From Engraulis encrasicolus (taxonomy: Eukaryota; Chordata; Actinopteri; Clupeiformes; Engraulidae): a DNA stretch of 64,000 nucleotides. Within the stretch, counting starts at the first letter, position 1, and every line of letters starts with the position of its first letter. The stretch is taken from assembly GCF_034702125.1 (NCBI RefSeq), contig NC_085872.1:32595376-32659375 (forward strand). Reading direction: 5' to 3'. The position numbers and the translations under genes are program-made. Below, piece after piece: positions 11,822 through 23,778 of the stretch. The notes under the pieces were generated by a model, which was not told the DNA's origin, searched no databases, and saw nothing but the letters and a program-made list of their open reading frames with translations.

Positions 11822-12180
11822 CTTCAAACACTACCTGAAAAGGGGCCCACGGTGACACCTAGCCCCAGTGGAACCCATGGGGCCATGTCACTCTAGAAAT
11901 ATGGCCTGTGAATAAAACACAGTAGGCCTAAATAATGTGAAGCTTTGCCACAAAAATCCCATGCAGTATCAGCCTTTTGATTTGTGTGTGGTGGAGACAA
12001 CTACAGGCATGAATGACCAAATGCAAAATGAACCTAAATTGTGTCCTAAACACAGTCATTTCAGCCTGGGTCATTTCTTTACCTATTAGTCCCCCATTTC
12101 ATAGAAAACGTAGGCTGCATCTCGTCCAACTCACAATTCTTCTTAACTAAAGCACTTTCACAAGGTGCAGCTGCCAATGA

Positions 12181-12357
12181 CGCGCGAAATTGTATCCATT
12201 CTGGTACGGAATGTCAGCTCACTACAGACGCAAGGACTTGAGCCGCATGTCTTCCGTGGGGAGGAGGCAAAAAGCTGAGTGCGTGTTTGAGCCGAAAGCA
12301 GAAACAAATTCCGTGCGAAATTGTATCAATTCTGGTACGGAATGTCGGCTCACTTCA
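12181..12357. repeat. Direct duplication, ~45 bp at 130-bp spacing
   Basis: GCGAAATTGTATCCATTCTG-type sequence followed by GTACGGAATGTC and GCTCAC occurs at 12183-12226 and again at 12313-12356. A weaker GTACGGAA also occurs near 12620. Purpose unknown. Confidence 0.75.
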
Positions 12358-12779
12358 GACGTACGTAGCCTACGTGAGCTGCCTGTCATCCTACGGTATG
12401 AGCCAAGTTCAGCGCGAACCTGTCACTTCTTCTGACACCGATCTGGTAAGCATCCGTTTTGATTTACTCTTGTCAAAGTCAGGAAAGTTAAACGATTATA
12501 TGAATGCATATAGTTCACTGCAATAGCATAACAAATCCATAGCCTACTAATAGTAGAATAGCTTTTTATCTCCTTTTTACAGTAGCCTAGGCTACATTTG
12601 GATGTGTTATATCAATGTCGGTACGGAACCAATGACAATGTATTAGAATAGACCTATTCGTAAACAGGCTTACTAGGCCTACTAATAATCAATGTGGAAC
12701 TGTTGATTTGGTAGGCTATTTGTGTGCAATGTAGTGCCAACTAAAATTACTTTTAGCGACAGTTGTCAGGCTATGCATT

Positions 12780-12853
12780 TAAAGTTGTCAAACCATACTG
12801 CACTACGAACTATTAAAAGTTGTCAAACCATACTACTGCACTACGAACTATTG
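12780..12853. repeat. Two 37-bp tandem units
   Basis: AAAGTTGTCAAACCATACTG plus CACTACGAACTATT is repeated twice, just upstream of the second EnSpm gene. It may belong to that element's 5' subterminal DNA. Confidence 0.7.
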
Positions 12854-12990
12854 CACATTTTCTTGTGTAGCATAAACAACATTTAAAACAGCTTCTAGTC
12901 TTGCAAATTAACCTGGCATGATCGTTAAGCATGCCTTCCTAGTTGGCTTGAAGTAGCTATGCAACCCACGCTTGTCAAGCTTTAACGTTC

Positions 12991-14983
12991 ATGCCGGCAA
13001 ACATGGATCCGTCATCAAACGATGGCTACCATACAACGGAAAGCCAGATATCAAATCCGATGTAAGCCCTATACGTGCCTTCCCATTCGCCCATAGAGAT
13101 GCCGGTAACAGAATAAAACGTCATCCGTGTGCATTTTTCTTCTTCTGATCAGATCAAAATAAATCTCCTGCATCGGTAGACGGGCTAGCCGACTCTGTCC
13201 TAATTCCACTGTGTACTCAGATGGTACAGCACATGCAACTGTAGTCTATACACATTTGTGAGAAGTAGCAGGATACATGACAGAGACAGATTCAGTTGTG
13301 GTTTGCTCAGACAAGATACCGGTTGTTCTACAGCTAACCTCATCTACTCAGCATTTGGCTCTGTCATGTCTTGTGTTATGTGCCACCTAGTGGATAAAAA
13401 TAAAAATGCAAGTCATGCAAGTGTGTGTGTGTGTGTGTTTCATCTTATCTGTTTCCCTAGGTTGACGATAACGAAGCAGAGACAAGCATTAAAAGGTACA
13501 ACTACTGTGAACTCGTTCATTGCTGCTGTTAGGATGGATAGACTTTATCTTAGAAGGAGAGCATTGAAAACAGTACAAGCATTGGTTTGCAATGAGGAAG
13601 AGGACACTTTCGCCTCTGGTGAACATAGAACTCTTCTCAATCATAGTGAGATGAGCGAGGAAATGATTCAGCAGGATCATAGACAGGTAGGCCTATGTGT
13701 TAGTGATGCGTCAGGTGATGATGATGATGATGATGATGGTATAGGAAATAGTAGGCCTATGACATGGGATGAATCGCTGTGTAATTGGGCAGTTCATTTC
13801 AAGGTTTCTTTAGTAACTTTGACAGGTCTTCTCACCATCTTGAGAGTCCACCATCCAAGATTGCCAAAAGATGCTAGAACACTCCTCAGAACCACGACAA
13901 CTTACGAAATTCAGGATCTTTTTGGTTGCACGTACCTCTATTTTGGAATTTTGAAGGCCTTTGAGAAAAGTTTTACCAAAGTATGGTCTCATATTCCAGA
14001 CAGGCATATCTTTCGATTGCAGTTGAATGTAGATGGCTTACCTTTGTTCAAAAGCACTTCAGTTTTGGCCCATCCTTGGCTTGATGCATGGTGTTGTAAA
14101 AAAACCTGCCGTCATTGCTCTCTTTTGTGGCACCTCAAAGCCTAATTCTCTGACTGAGTATTTACGTGATGTTGTTGGGGAATTACAGCACCGGAGTACA
14201 GGTTTTGTGTTTAATGGGAAGATGTGCTTCATAAGGGTGACTTCTGTCATTTGTGATGCCCCAGCCAGAGCTTTTATTAAAGAAATAAAATCTCACACTG
14301 GTTATTCTGGTTGTGATAGGTGTAACTGTGATAGTTATTTTCCTTTTGTTATTTTGTATTGCCATTAAATATCCTGTTTTTATGTCCAAGAATGTTTTTG
14401 TTTATGTACGTTGGCTTACGTCACTGGGGCATGTCAGCTGATGTCATCTGTTTCACACGGACACTATTAAGCGCTGTACCACTTGGCTAGGTGTGAATGG
14501 ACTTGACTATGCTCGCGGTCTCGCTACAAGCCGCGGGCTAGTTTGAATTATTATGAAGCTGAAAATGGTCTAACAAAGTTGAAGTCTCATGCCCTCTTGA
14601 CGTAATATGCAGCCAGCGAGGTATGTTGTTCCTTTTGTCTCTTTGTGTGTTTTATTTATGTTTTTGTGGTGTCTGGGTTTATGATTTTCCTACTGATTTT
14701 GTTTTGTGTTTGTATTGTACTGTCAGTTTGACGGTGGATGAAAGACGCACGGAAAATGAACATGTGATCATCCATCAGTAACTAAAACTCGACTCAAGCG
14801 TGGTTCCTGGAGGGCGTGATAATAAGTGTTCCCAAACAGGCATTTATTATAAAAACCGAATGACTTTCCCAATGTTGCACTGACCAGTCTTTTGCAATTA
14901 TGTCTGATGAGGACCATCATATTTCCATGTCTCCTTAAAGTCAGGTAGGTTTTGGCATGGTGACGTGCTTCCCTCATGACTAT
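12991..14983 (+). pseudogene. EnSpm/CACTA-type transposase (copy 2), N-terminal half
   Basis: A possible first exon (12991-13061) starts at ATG and ends at a GTAAGC donor. A small acidic exon may lie at 13461-13495. The main body runs from a TTAG acceptor near 13532 through an acidic Asp run (GATn, 13716-13738), then WDESLCNWAVHFKVS, LPKDARTLL, LQLNVDGLPLFKSTS and, after one frameshift near 14060, LFCGTSKPNSL, VICDAPARAF and HTGYSGCDRC (ends about 14325). A probable intron follows. The next coding traces, at about 14815-14983, again need a frameshift (FPMLH, then SFAIMSDEDHH) and stop exactly at an inserted element. The family is the fish EnSpm transposase. Disabling changes are few, so this copy is younger than copy 1. 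Confidence 0.8.
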
Positions 14984-16713
14984 GGGCGGAATTCTCCCAC
15001 CCGCTTAAGTCAAAAAAAGCGCTTAACAGCGCCTCCGCGGTTACTCAAGTCTGTGATTAAGCGGGGTTTACGCGCGATTTTACCAGTTGCGCAGTTTGGG
15101 TGGGGCCAGGCCAAAATCGGGGAGTTTCGCATGTAAATGAATCCTAAGCGTATTCTCCCGTGCACTTTAGCGCGTGTGCCTTTACGCGCATCAAAGGGCT
15201 GTAGTAAGGTCAAGCGCCACTATGAGGTAAAATGTAATATTGCATTTGATGCTCGCTTGGCTCGCATTTTGAACATGTTACACGGTAGGCCCTATGCTTT
15301 GTTGATGTTCCTTACCGTCAGCGTGAGTTCAAATCGAAATTCATTCACAGTTCCACTACATAAACATCCTACATTAATTGTGACAAAATATGACCAGCTG
15401 CCCAAAGCATGTTATCATATCGGTGAACTCATATCGGTGAAACAAAAGCAGGTAATTAATTAATCAGTATGAGGATCATCATGTTGTCTCCACGGACGGT
15501 AACCAAAACCAAAAACACCCCGTTGCACCATGCACAAGTAGGCTAAATTGACAAGGCACGTCAGACTAAAGACCGCTGTTCCAGTCATCCTAACAGCCAC
15601 CCAAAGTATGCCTATTCAAAACAACCTTCACCATTTTCGGGGTGATAATGTTGTAGCCACGACGTTAAGTAAAGGGTTTTTATTGCAACACCACTTTTGT
15701 GATTTATTGGAACTCGTGCATATGTGCATGTAACCTATTAAACTTTCTGAACTGATGCCCGACATACAAAACCGCCACATACTGAGGTAGGCTACAGGTT
15801 GTTCTATCTGTTTTTGTAAGGCAGAAAATATTTCCTGAATGTCATTACAGCTAAACGTAAAAATGTAGGCCTACATATCAGATCATGTCTTTGGCTTTTC
15901 GCTTCTGGTCTCTTTTACACCCCATCAGCTGCCTGGCTTGGCATTACATGCCCATGTCCAATTAATTCCCATGTCTGCGACAGAATAATAAAGTCTCCGT
16001 TTTTTCATTACGATCGATTTCCTTGTTCATTCTTCAGCATGCATGTAGCCTAAGTGTAATATGCTGACGGACAGCTGAGATCCACATATTTCCAATGATA
16101 TTAATGTCACGTTGCTGTACAGAGAAGCGGAGAAGCACTTTTAAAAGTAAGCAAATACAATGTGTTATTTTAACTGTGGGAATTACCAGCATTTTAAATC
16201 AGGTTTTGATTTCCGGACTTGACTAGGCAACACACCAAACTCCATTTTTAACCAAACGTTTCATCATGTTTATTATTTCAATCAACCTGTTGCGCACCAA
16301 AAAGCCCAGCTGAGTTCCCGCCAAAGGTACACATAACGTTTCCATCTCATTATCTCACCTCGACTACTCTCCTTGTGCTTGTGAAAATGAGCTGAGGTTA
16401 GATTTTGATATGCTTTTGCACGAGGACTTTTGGCACGTGGTTCTAAATTCAAAGTTAAAGTTCAGTTTTGGATCTCAATGGACTGCCGAGGTTTTCACAT
16501 GGTTGATCTGAAAATCCATGCTCCTGATGAAGTCGGGGAAGACTCATCCCCCCATTTAGCATATATCACGCCCATGTTGGGCTACGCGCTGTTTTTCGGA
16601 GTTAAGCGCGAGGGGTGTGGTAATATTTCAGAGGGGAGAATGCGCGCAGGATCAAGGTGCGTAAAAAGTGCGTGCGTAAAACCGACTTAAGTGGAGACGG
16701 GAAAATTCCGCGC
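14984..16713. mobile_element. 1.7-kb non-coding DNA element inside EnSpm gene
   Basis: Imperfect terminal inverted repeats (GGGCGGAATTCTCCC at the left, GGGAAAATTCCGCGC at the right, both adjoining a CTTAAG-like block) are flanked by TAT at 14981-14983 and 16714-16716. Removing it restores the conserved Asp-Tyr-Met-His motif of the host transposase in frame, which fixes both ends. The three-base duplication and G-rich ends suggest the PIF/Harbinger superfamily, but that assignment is tentative. No transposase is encoded; the open frames inside are unremarkable. Confidence 0.8.
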
Positions 16714-16716
16714 TAT

Positions 16717-17706
16717 ATGCATCTAGTCTGTCTTGGAGTTGTACGTAAGCTGTTAGATTTATGGATTGCATCTGGGCCTTTTTCTTGCCGCTTGTCTTCT
16801 CGTCAGATTTAGCAAATTTCTAGGAAGTCAAGACAGTATATTCCAGTGGATTTTGCCCGTAAACCTAGGGGGCTATCCGAGAGGTTGAGATGGAAAGCCA
16901 CAGAGTTGCGTCAGTTTTTATTGTACACGGGGCCACTGACACTACGCAATGTGTTGTTGCCTTCTGTTTATCACAACTTTATGTTGCTATCTGTTGCCAT
17001 TTTCATCCTTGCCAGTCCATCAATGTCTGCAACATTCCATGATTTTGCACACCATTTGCTTGTTTCATTTGTAACCCACTTTAGCGAATTGTATGGTCCT
17101 GAATTTGTTTCTTACAATGTTCATGGTCTTACCCATCTCTGTGAGGATGTTAAACGTCATGGGCATCTAGACTTAATATCTGGATTTCCATTCGAAGATT
17201 ATTTGGGTATGATGAAAAAGATGATACGATCTCCCCACCTTCCTCTGGCTCAGGTTATTCGGCATCTTTCTGAGATGGACCATGTAGTGGGAGATGAAGC
17301 CTTACCGGAAAAGGGACAGTTGTTAAAAGAGCATAATCATGGACCAATCCCATCCTCTATGCTAGACTGTGTGGTAGTTCAGTTCGAGGAACTGGTTACT
17401 GATGGCACCATAATTAACGTGACCAGACAGGGAAACTGTTGTGTTAAGATTGGTAACCAGATTGCAGTGATTGAAAACATCCTCCAGTGTGAAGGAATGA
17501 TTTATCTAGTCTTAAGAGAATATCAATTAATGCTACCTTTTTATGAGTCTCCTGTCAACTCACAGTACTTGGGCATCTATGTGGTAGGAAATATTTCCCC
17601 TCAACTGAAGGTCATTGAGACACATAGTAGACATATTGAGAAATATGTGAGGCTACCACATAGCGATAAGTTTGTTGCAGTACCACTACTTCACACAAAG
17701 CAATGA
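16717..17706 (+). pseudogene. EnSpm/CACTA-type transposase (copy 2), C-terminal half
   Basis: This continues copy 2 in one frame directly after the insertion: MHLVCLGVVRKLLDLW, an in-frame TAG near 16810, then DFARKPRGL, LRQFLLYTGPLTL, SYNVHGLTHLCEDV and FEDYLGMMKKMIR, to a stop at 17704-17706. The block order matches copy 1 (4700-6426). Only one premature stop interrupts 330 codons. Confidence 0.85.
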
Positions 17707-18260
17707 TGCAAAACACAGTTAACGCAGACACGCGCTGGAATCTTTGTCTAGAGTGCTTGAAGGCCTTGCCTTACCTTGCCTTATTCCTCTTCGTTCCGAG
17801 TGGAGCATAGGGCTTCTTCTAACTGCCTCCAGACAACAGGCTTTTCCTATTGGCCTCATTCCAGATGATGTCAATTTGCTGAAGTTCGTCTTCGCCATGA
17901 GTCTCGGGGTGTTTACTTTCTGTCTTGTAGAGTCCGGAATTCCACTCAAGACACTGTTCTATTATTCTCAGCATGGCTATTTGGTCATACCATGATTTGT
18001 CAGCTCAAAAGTCTGCTTGCTTGTCTCTTAACTTTAGGTCTAGTTTCAGCTTCAGTCTTTCTAGGATTGCTCTTGTCATTTTTTTGCCTGCGATAATTAG
18101 TAACATAACATAATTCCTTATTCCTTATAGTTCTTGCTGTGGCTGATGCCTCCCTAAGCTTTGCAAGCAGTCCTATGTTACACTCTTTGGGAATTGTTCA
18201 TGTGTCCCAAATTTTGAGTACAAGGGAGTGGAAAGCATTTACTGTCACTTCTCCTCTTCT
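17707..18260. other. No gene; partial repeat unit
   Basis: A partial copy (17726-17770, GCGCTGGAATCT...GAGTGCTTGAA) of the tandem unit at 18261-18530 is present. Nothing else is recognised. Confidence 0.45.
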
Positions 18261-18530
18261 TTAGTGTCGTATTTGCTCCTTGTGTGTTGCTGTTGCAGGT
18301 TAGTTTAGACACGGGCAGTGCAAGCGCTGGAATCTCTGTCTGGAGTGCTTGAAAGGATCTGGGAGAAGCCAAGCAGAGCTGTCTGTTGTGCTGTTGCTTT
18401 AGTGTCGTATTTGCTCCTTGTGTGTTGCTGTTGCAGGCTAGGTTAGGGACACGGGCAGTGCAAGCGCTGGAATCTCTGTCTGGAGTGCTTGAAGGGATCC
18501 GGGAGAAACCACGCAGAGCTGTCTGTTTCT
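18261..18530. repeat. Two ~138-bp tandem units
   Basis: Units start at 18261 and 18399 (TTAGTGTCGTATTTGCTCC ... GACACGGGCAGTGCAAGCGC ... GCAGAGCTGTCTGT). They are highly similar, so the duplication is recent. Reverse-strand open frames over it contain the repeat translated twice and are not considered genes. Confidence 0.85.
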
Positions 18531-19058
18531 TTGTCTGTTCCTTTGTATGTCTGTTTGTCTGTTTCTTTGTATGACCCATGCTGACTTGACTTGACACATT
18601 TTGCACAAGGTTTGGCTCTGCAGTGCATGTATGCATTTCCAGGCCCAGCCACTGTGCAAGATTAAAATAATTGCACTTAACAAGGCCAGTGGGTTAAGTA
18701 TACCCCTTACCCTTTTAAGAGCAAGTAACACATATTGCCTTTATGGCATAATCATAAGCTTGTTGGCTGAAACAATTTGACCTACCAGGTAAGTTTCTAT
18801 ATAGTATGTGACATATAATATTCTTTTTCCGTAGATGTTCTCAGTCGTTGACTTTGTAAATCTTAAAGAGGTGGAGCTGGTCCCCTCCTTGTGGGTGGAG
18901 GGGGACCAGTGCGCCTGGCCACACAACTTAAAGGGCAACGCCCTGAGAAATGGATATGATATGGAGAAGCCCCGAAAAATAAAGTAAATAAAAACAGAAT
19001 ATGGCTCTAAATAACAAAGGTCTCCTAGTCCTAATGTTTCGAACACAAACAGATAAGT

Positions 19059-19104
19059 GGAGTGCTTCTAGGTCTTCACCTTTTTCCTTGGTGCTCATCA
19101 GTGT
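19059..19104. repeat. Dispersed 45-bp repeat, copy 1
   Basis: GAGTGCTTCTAGGTCTTCAC followed by CTTTTTCC and GGTGCTCATCAGTGT is nearly identical to 29674-29718, the left shoulder of a fold-back element. This is therefore probably a fragment of the same element. Confidence 0.7.
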
Positions 19105-19170
19105 TCAGTGTTGGCCCAACTTCTCTTTCTGGAATAAACTTCTTCTAATGTTGATCTTATTTCAAATAGG

Positions 19171-19645
19171 AGGAATGTCCGGCTCAATCCCCTCGGGGGA
19201 AGAGAGTCTTTTTCTGAGGCAGAAGAGGACCAACTCCCCTCTCCACCTAAAATTTTCCATTCCCTTCCCCCCACTTCCATCAACCCCTTGTCCACCCCTC
19301 TCTCCACCCTTTCAGCCTCCACCTTCTCTTCCCCTCTCTTCTCTCTCCACCCTTTTGTACCCCACCCCCCATCCACCATAACCAACATCCCTACCCACAC
19401 CGTCTCCACCACTCTCTCCACCTATTCCACCACCCTCCCCTCTGTATCCTCCACCTCACCATCCCTACCCAGACCAACTTTTCCACCCCTCTCTCCACCT
19501 ACCCCACCACCATCCCTACCCATACCAACTTCTCCACCCCTCTCTCCACCTACTGAACCAACCTCACCTCTGTATCCCCTAACGCCATCACTACCCCAAC
19601 CAACGTCGTACCATCATCTCTGTCATCGTCACCATCTACTTCCTT
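19171..19645 (+). CDS. Probable Ser/Pro/Thr-rich exon of DUF4806 gene A
   Basis: After an AAATAG acceptor at 19165-19170, a single frame runs about 155 codons. It starts acidic (SFSEAEEDQLPSPPK) and then becomes an extremely pyrimidine-rich Ser/Thr/Pro stretch. Members of the fish DUF4806 family usually have an acidic, proline-rich low-complexity segment ahead of the coiled coil. The position, strand and reading frame fit that role for the gene ending at 22563. The donor site is not clear and the frame ends in TAA at about 19650, so the true 3' boundary is unresolved. Confidence 0.4.
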
Positions 19646-19776
19646 CATAAGTATCAGTGATGTGACAGGGGTTAGGCGGCAAAATGGTATGGGAGACTGT
19701 TTTCTCTGACTATCTTCTAATTTTCTATTACATTTAATTCACCAAACTTGACATTGTGTTAAATCCTCTTTCATAG

Positions 19777-22563
19777 GCCACCAGCCCACCGTGTGCAGCA
19801 GCTGCTTCCGTAAGTACTCAATTTCATTTAATACACATGTAATAGCTAGATGGCTACAATACATATCCCTTATCCCTATCTCCAGTGGTCGACAGGAGGA
19901 GTTCCTGGATCCAGTGTTGAGTTCTTGTTACTGGCCCTGCAGGCATGTACTAGTTCCCCCTTCCTGTTCCAGAGAGTGAGCAGTGAGACACTGAGCAGAG
20001 CAGAGTTCTAGCTTTAGAAAGCCTTTTTCTTCCTGGTTCCAGTGTTGAGTTCTATAGCTAGAGTAGGCCCTGTACTGTATGCATTTCCTAGTTCCTCGAC
20101 AGGAGGAGAACATTACAAGTACTGTGCGTAGCCTTATCATATGCACTATTATACCAGTTGAACAATGTAATGGTTGTTGGAAAATATTTAACTACCATAA
20201 TACTCCAGATTAGAGACTCTAGAATCTGGCATTAGACTACTACGATATAACACAGACCCTTTGGTATCACCCATACCATAATGGCATGCCTATGACTTTA
20301 GCACAATCATAATGAGAGGTGGAGTCATTCAACTTCTCACATAAATAAAAATTGGTGTTACCATACTCTTGTGTTACCATACCGTACCAATTACGTATAG
20401 AGTCTGGGGTGTGCATAATAAAGTACCGGTACCTATTTCATTTGGGAGAGGTGAACTCATTTGGGGAGGAGTGAAGTCTGTTTTTGTTGTTGTTTGTTTT
20501 AATAAACATCATTTTCCATGTATCATGGTTATGATGATGGCCCACAACCAGTTAATTTCCCATCTATTCGTTCACTTATCAAAATTATACAAATAGGTGA
20601 CAATATTTACATGCGGCCCCATGACCGCAATGTACAGGTGACCGCAGTTTCCTCGGGTTACTGTTGTTCCTGGAACAACATAGCAAAGTTGGCCCTGGAT
20701 CAACATCTGGTTTGAGTGGTCATCTATGTCAGATTTTGCGCCAGTACGTCTTCTGCAGTATGGAATAAGATCAGTTACAAGCAGATGTGGCATGCTGTTA
20801 CAAAATACATTATTCAAATATGTTTAGGTAAAGGCATAGTTTGGCATGTTTTTGGAAACATCAACGAAAAGCAACATCAACAAAACACAAAAATATGTAC
20901 TTTCAACATTTTAAATAATTTATCCATACTTGATTTGAAGGATATGAATTGCTTAATACACTTTATAATCCACAAGTATTACAAACTTAAAATCAAGTAT
21001 TTTTTTTCTCATGCCTTCCTCCACTTGTGGAGCAATATTTGACAAGGAGTATCTGTACCTTCCCTTAAGTAAAGAAATTACTCTGGCCACTTCTGCGTCT
21101 CTCTGTCTTCTTGTAGCCTATATGAGGGAGATGGTGACGAAGATGGAGATGGTGCTGCAGCAAATCTCGATACTGCAGGCGCAGCATGCTGCATCTGCAG
21201 CACCACCACCGGCAGCAGTGGACGGGCTCCCACTAGCCTCCAAGGACGATCTCATGCTCCTGGAGGCAAGACTAATGGACCCTCAAGAGGAGGAGAGAGT
21301 GGTGAGTACTTTTAATGGACCTTTCCGTAGCTACACCCTAAAATCTTTAACTGACCAATCAACGTAATGCTAGCAATGCCAAGTCAGTGATGGTGAACTA
21401 ACCTCTCCATAGACATGAAAGGTATTTACAAATGTATAAATCCAATAGCAGATATCTAACATATCATAAGAAAACAACTTATCATGCAGTCATCATGTGG
21501 AAGATGCCCCACTCCACCCCCAAAACACACAAACCCATTACCACAATATTACCACATACCTGGTTTGTTATACTGCTCATAATTATACAAACTATCTCCA
21601 TAAACGTTACTATACTGTTTGTGCATGTGACCAAGGTTAACATATATAACCTTAAGGCAGTGGTTACCAAGGCAGCGGTCCCTAAGGCATACACAACAGG
21701 AGGAAAAGACACTAGCTGCCACAGCCACTGGCCATTTCCTCAGTTAACTTTTTTAGGAATAAAAGATGTTATGATACACAAAACATTACACTAAATACAT
21801 CAATATTATTAGCTCTAAAATAGATAAATTGAAGTTTAAATGTTTAAATCTATATCCCTCAAATTCTGGGATTGTTATTGATACTGTCAATAAAAGCCTT
21901 CAGATGGAATAGAATAGAATAGAAAAAGTTGCTTGTTCTCTTTCCTGAAAAGTGTAATGCACCATGGCCAGGTCACAAAGGACGTGTTTCTGCCTATAGC
22001 CATTAGAGACTACAATTGTTGAATAAAGCAAGAGAATGCAAGCGATCATCTAGTCTCTAAATAGTGGGATTATTGTAACTAATTACTTCTCTACTTCTTT
22101 AGATTTCATATTTAGGTGGGGGGACTCACCGTAAAGGATTGCGTGTGGCGCATCCTCCAGAGGGCCATGACTAACGACCTTGCCCAGAGCCTGAACTGGC
22201 GGGGGGTGAACGGCAAGTTGCCCCTCAGCAAGTTCAGGCTCCGCCGTGTGATAACTTGTAAGTGTTTTTCTTGATGGGATACAAAAATGTCATTTTTGAT
22301 TATTATATTATATATTTTTGATTATCATATTTTCAACTATTGGAGGACAGATGGAGAAATTATGACATTAGAGTATGTATTTATTCATTGTCCATGTTTC
22401 TTTCCATCCCTCCTTTTTTACTAAAGCTGCAGTACGTAAGAACCCCCTCACGGCATCTGCGACGGATAAAGAGATAGAGACGGTGGTGAAGCGGTGGCTG
22501 CAGCTGGCGTCAGATCGAGAGAGGGGGAGGAGGAGGAGATTTGATAGGGCCGAGAGGCAGTAG
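19777..22563 (+). CDS. DUF4806-domain protein gene A (four 3' exons)
   Basis: Exons: 19777-19809, 21117-21301, 22116-22257 and 22427-22563. All four have AG acceptors (TCATAG, TTGTAG, TTTAG, TAAAG), the three internal donors are GT, and the phases are compatible (1, 0, 1), with a TAG stop at 22561-22563. Exon 2 encodes a coiled-coil start (YMREMVTKMEMVLQQIS) and the LPLASKDDLMLLEARL block. Exon 3 encodes VGGLTVKDCVWRIL and SLNWRGVNGK. Exon 4 encodes SAVRKNPLTASATDKEIE and a basic end (RERGRRRRFDR). That order is diagnostic of DUF4806, a fish-expanded family of unknown function. No disabling change is visible in these exons, so it may be expressed. Whether it is a host gene or a transposon passenger is open. 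Confidence 0.8.
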
Positions 22564-22705
22564 TGTGTGTGTGTGTGTGTGCGCGCGCATGTGCATGTGC
22601 ATGTGCATGTGTGTGTGGTTTGTGGTGCTGGTCGTGTGTGCATGTGTGTGTGAGCATATGTGTGGTTTATGGTGCTGGTCATGTGTCTGTGTGTGTATGT
22701 TAAAA
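22562..22705. repeat. (TG)n-rich microsatellite
   Basis: Imperfect TG/TGCA repeats lie right after the DUF4806 stop codon, in what would be its 3' UTR. Confidence 0.9.
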
Positions 22706-22786
22706 AAAAAAAATGAAATTGAATGTTAATTTTAAAATGTAATTGAATGTTATTGTGTGTGTGTGTATTTTGTTATTCTTTTTATA

Positions 22787-22792
22787 AATAAA
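22787..22792 (+). promoter_or_regulatory. Polyadenylation signal AATAAA
   Basis: The AATAAA lies 224 nt after the DUF4806 stop and precedes a minisatellite. It is a plausible 3'-end signal. Confidence 0.5.
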
Positions 22793-22837
22793 TTTTAATT
22801 AAGTTCAAATCTCTGCCATTGCTGTAGTTAATGATTC

Positions 22838-22945
22838 TGGACTAGCATTAGGCAAACTGAAAAATGAGCCTTGGGCCAGTACAGGCCAGAGGACTAGCAC
22901 TAGGCCAACTGAAAAATGAGCCTTGGTCCAGTACAGGCCAGAGGA
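22838..22945. repeat. Two 53-bp tandem units
   Basis: GGACTAGCATTAGGC-type units with AAAATGAGCCTTGG and CCAGTACAGGCCAGA are repeated at 22838 and 22891. Confidence 0.85.
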
Positions 22946-22998
22946 CCAGCCAGAAATGTAGCCTATGGCACTGGGTCAACACTCATCTATCATATTCA

Positions 22999-23430
22999 GG
23001 CATCTGGGCCAACATTGAAAATAATTGTCAGATTGCGGTCAGTACTCAGGCCAGGTTCCCGTGTAATTGAGTAAAGTACTAGGGTCAAAATGTACTGAAG
23101 TACAAATAAAAGCATTATTTTTAATAATTACTTAAACAGTACAAAGTACTCATAAAAGCTACTCAAGTAATACTTGAGTAAATGTAATTAGTTATTTTTC
23201 CACCCTGGATTGCAGTCATTGGGCCAACACTGGGCCAACACTAAAAATAACTGTCAGATTGCAGTCATTGGGCCAACACTGGGCCAACACTGAAAATAAC
23301 AGTCAGATTGCAGTCATTGGGCCAACACTGGACCAACACTAAAAATAACTGTCAGATTGCAGTCATTGGGCCAACACTATAAATAACTGTCAGACTGCAG
23401 TCATTGGGCCGACACTTAAAATAACTGTCT
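22999..23430. repeat. GGGCCAACACT minisatellite with an insertion
   Basis: Five units at 23208-23430 (38-50 bp each: GATTGCAGTCATTGGGCC, one or two GGGCCAACACTG words, AAAATAACTGTCA) and one older unit at 22999-23045 are separated by about 160 bp at 23046-23207. That insert reads like a common fish interspersed repeat (GAGTAAAGTACT ... ACTTGAGTAAATGTAATTAG, ending CCACCCTG). The minisatellite probably belongs to the 5' non-coding part of the Harbinger element that follows. Confidence 0.75.
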
Positions 23431-23737
23431 GTATACAGTAAGCGGACCATTATTGGGCCGCGGACAAAGCCAGAATCTGGCCGCCTGTTTTACTCCGGCA
23501 AAAATCAATAGGGCCGACAGTGGGCCAGACAAACTTTGCTACCAGGCATGGGACTTGACCAGTAGCTGCTTTGAAATCGTATGGTCAGAGGTGGACTGGA
23601 GAGCAAATAAAAATCATTCCCGCTTCAAAACAAAAAAACAAAAACAAAAAGTTACCTGACAACTTTGATTTGCTCTCTACTTCACCCGTCTGACCAGTAA
23701 AATACATTCCCGCGTCAAAACAAGTAAACATATTTTC

Positions 23738-23745
23738 TATAAATA
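23738..23745 (+). promoter_or_regulatory. TATA box (TATAAATA) of Harbinger gene
   Basis: TATAAATA lies 33 nt before the first in-frame ATG (23779). Direct repeats ATTCCCGC(T/G)TCAAAACAA at about 23608 and 23707 lie upstream and could be binding sites. The very short implied 5' UTR is unusual. An almost identical core (CTATAAATACC) occurs at 28196. Confidence 0.5.
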
Positions 23746-23778
23746 CCGTCGCTTATCAAGTTCTGTCATCCTGTGAAG

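Noticed and set aside
18178..18731. Reverse-strand genes of 97-152 codons
   Set aside because: The peptides consist of the 138-bp tandem repeat translated twice plus a Thr/Gln-Lys run, with no conserved domain.
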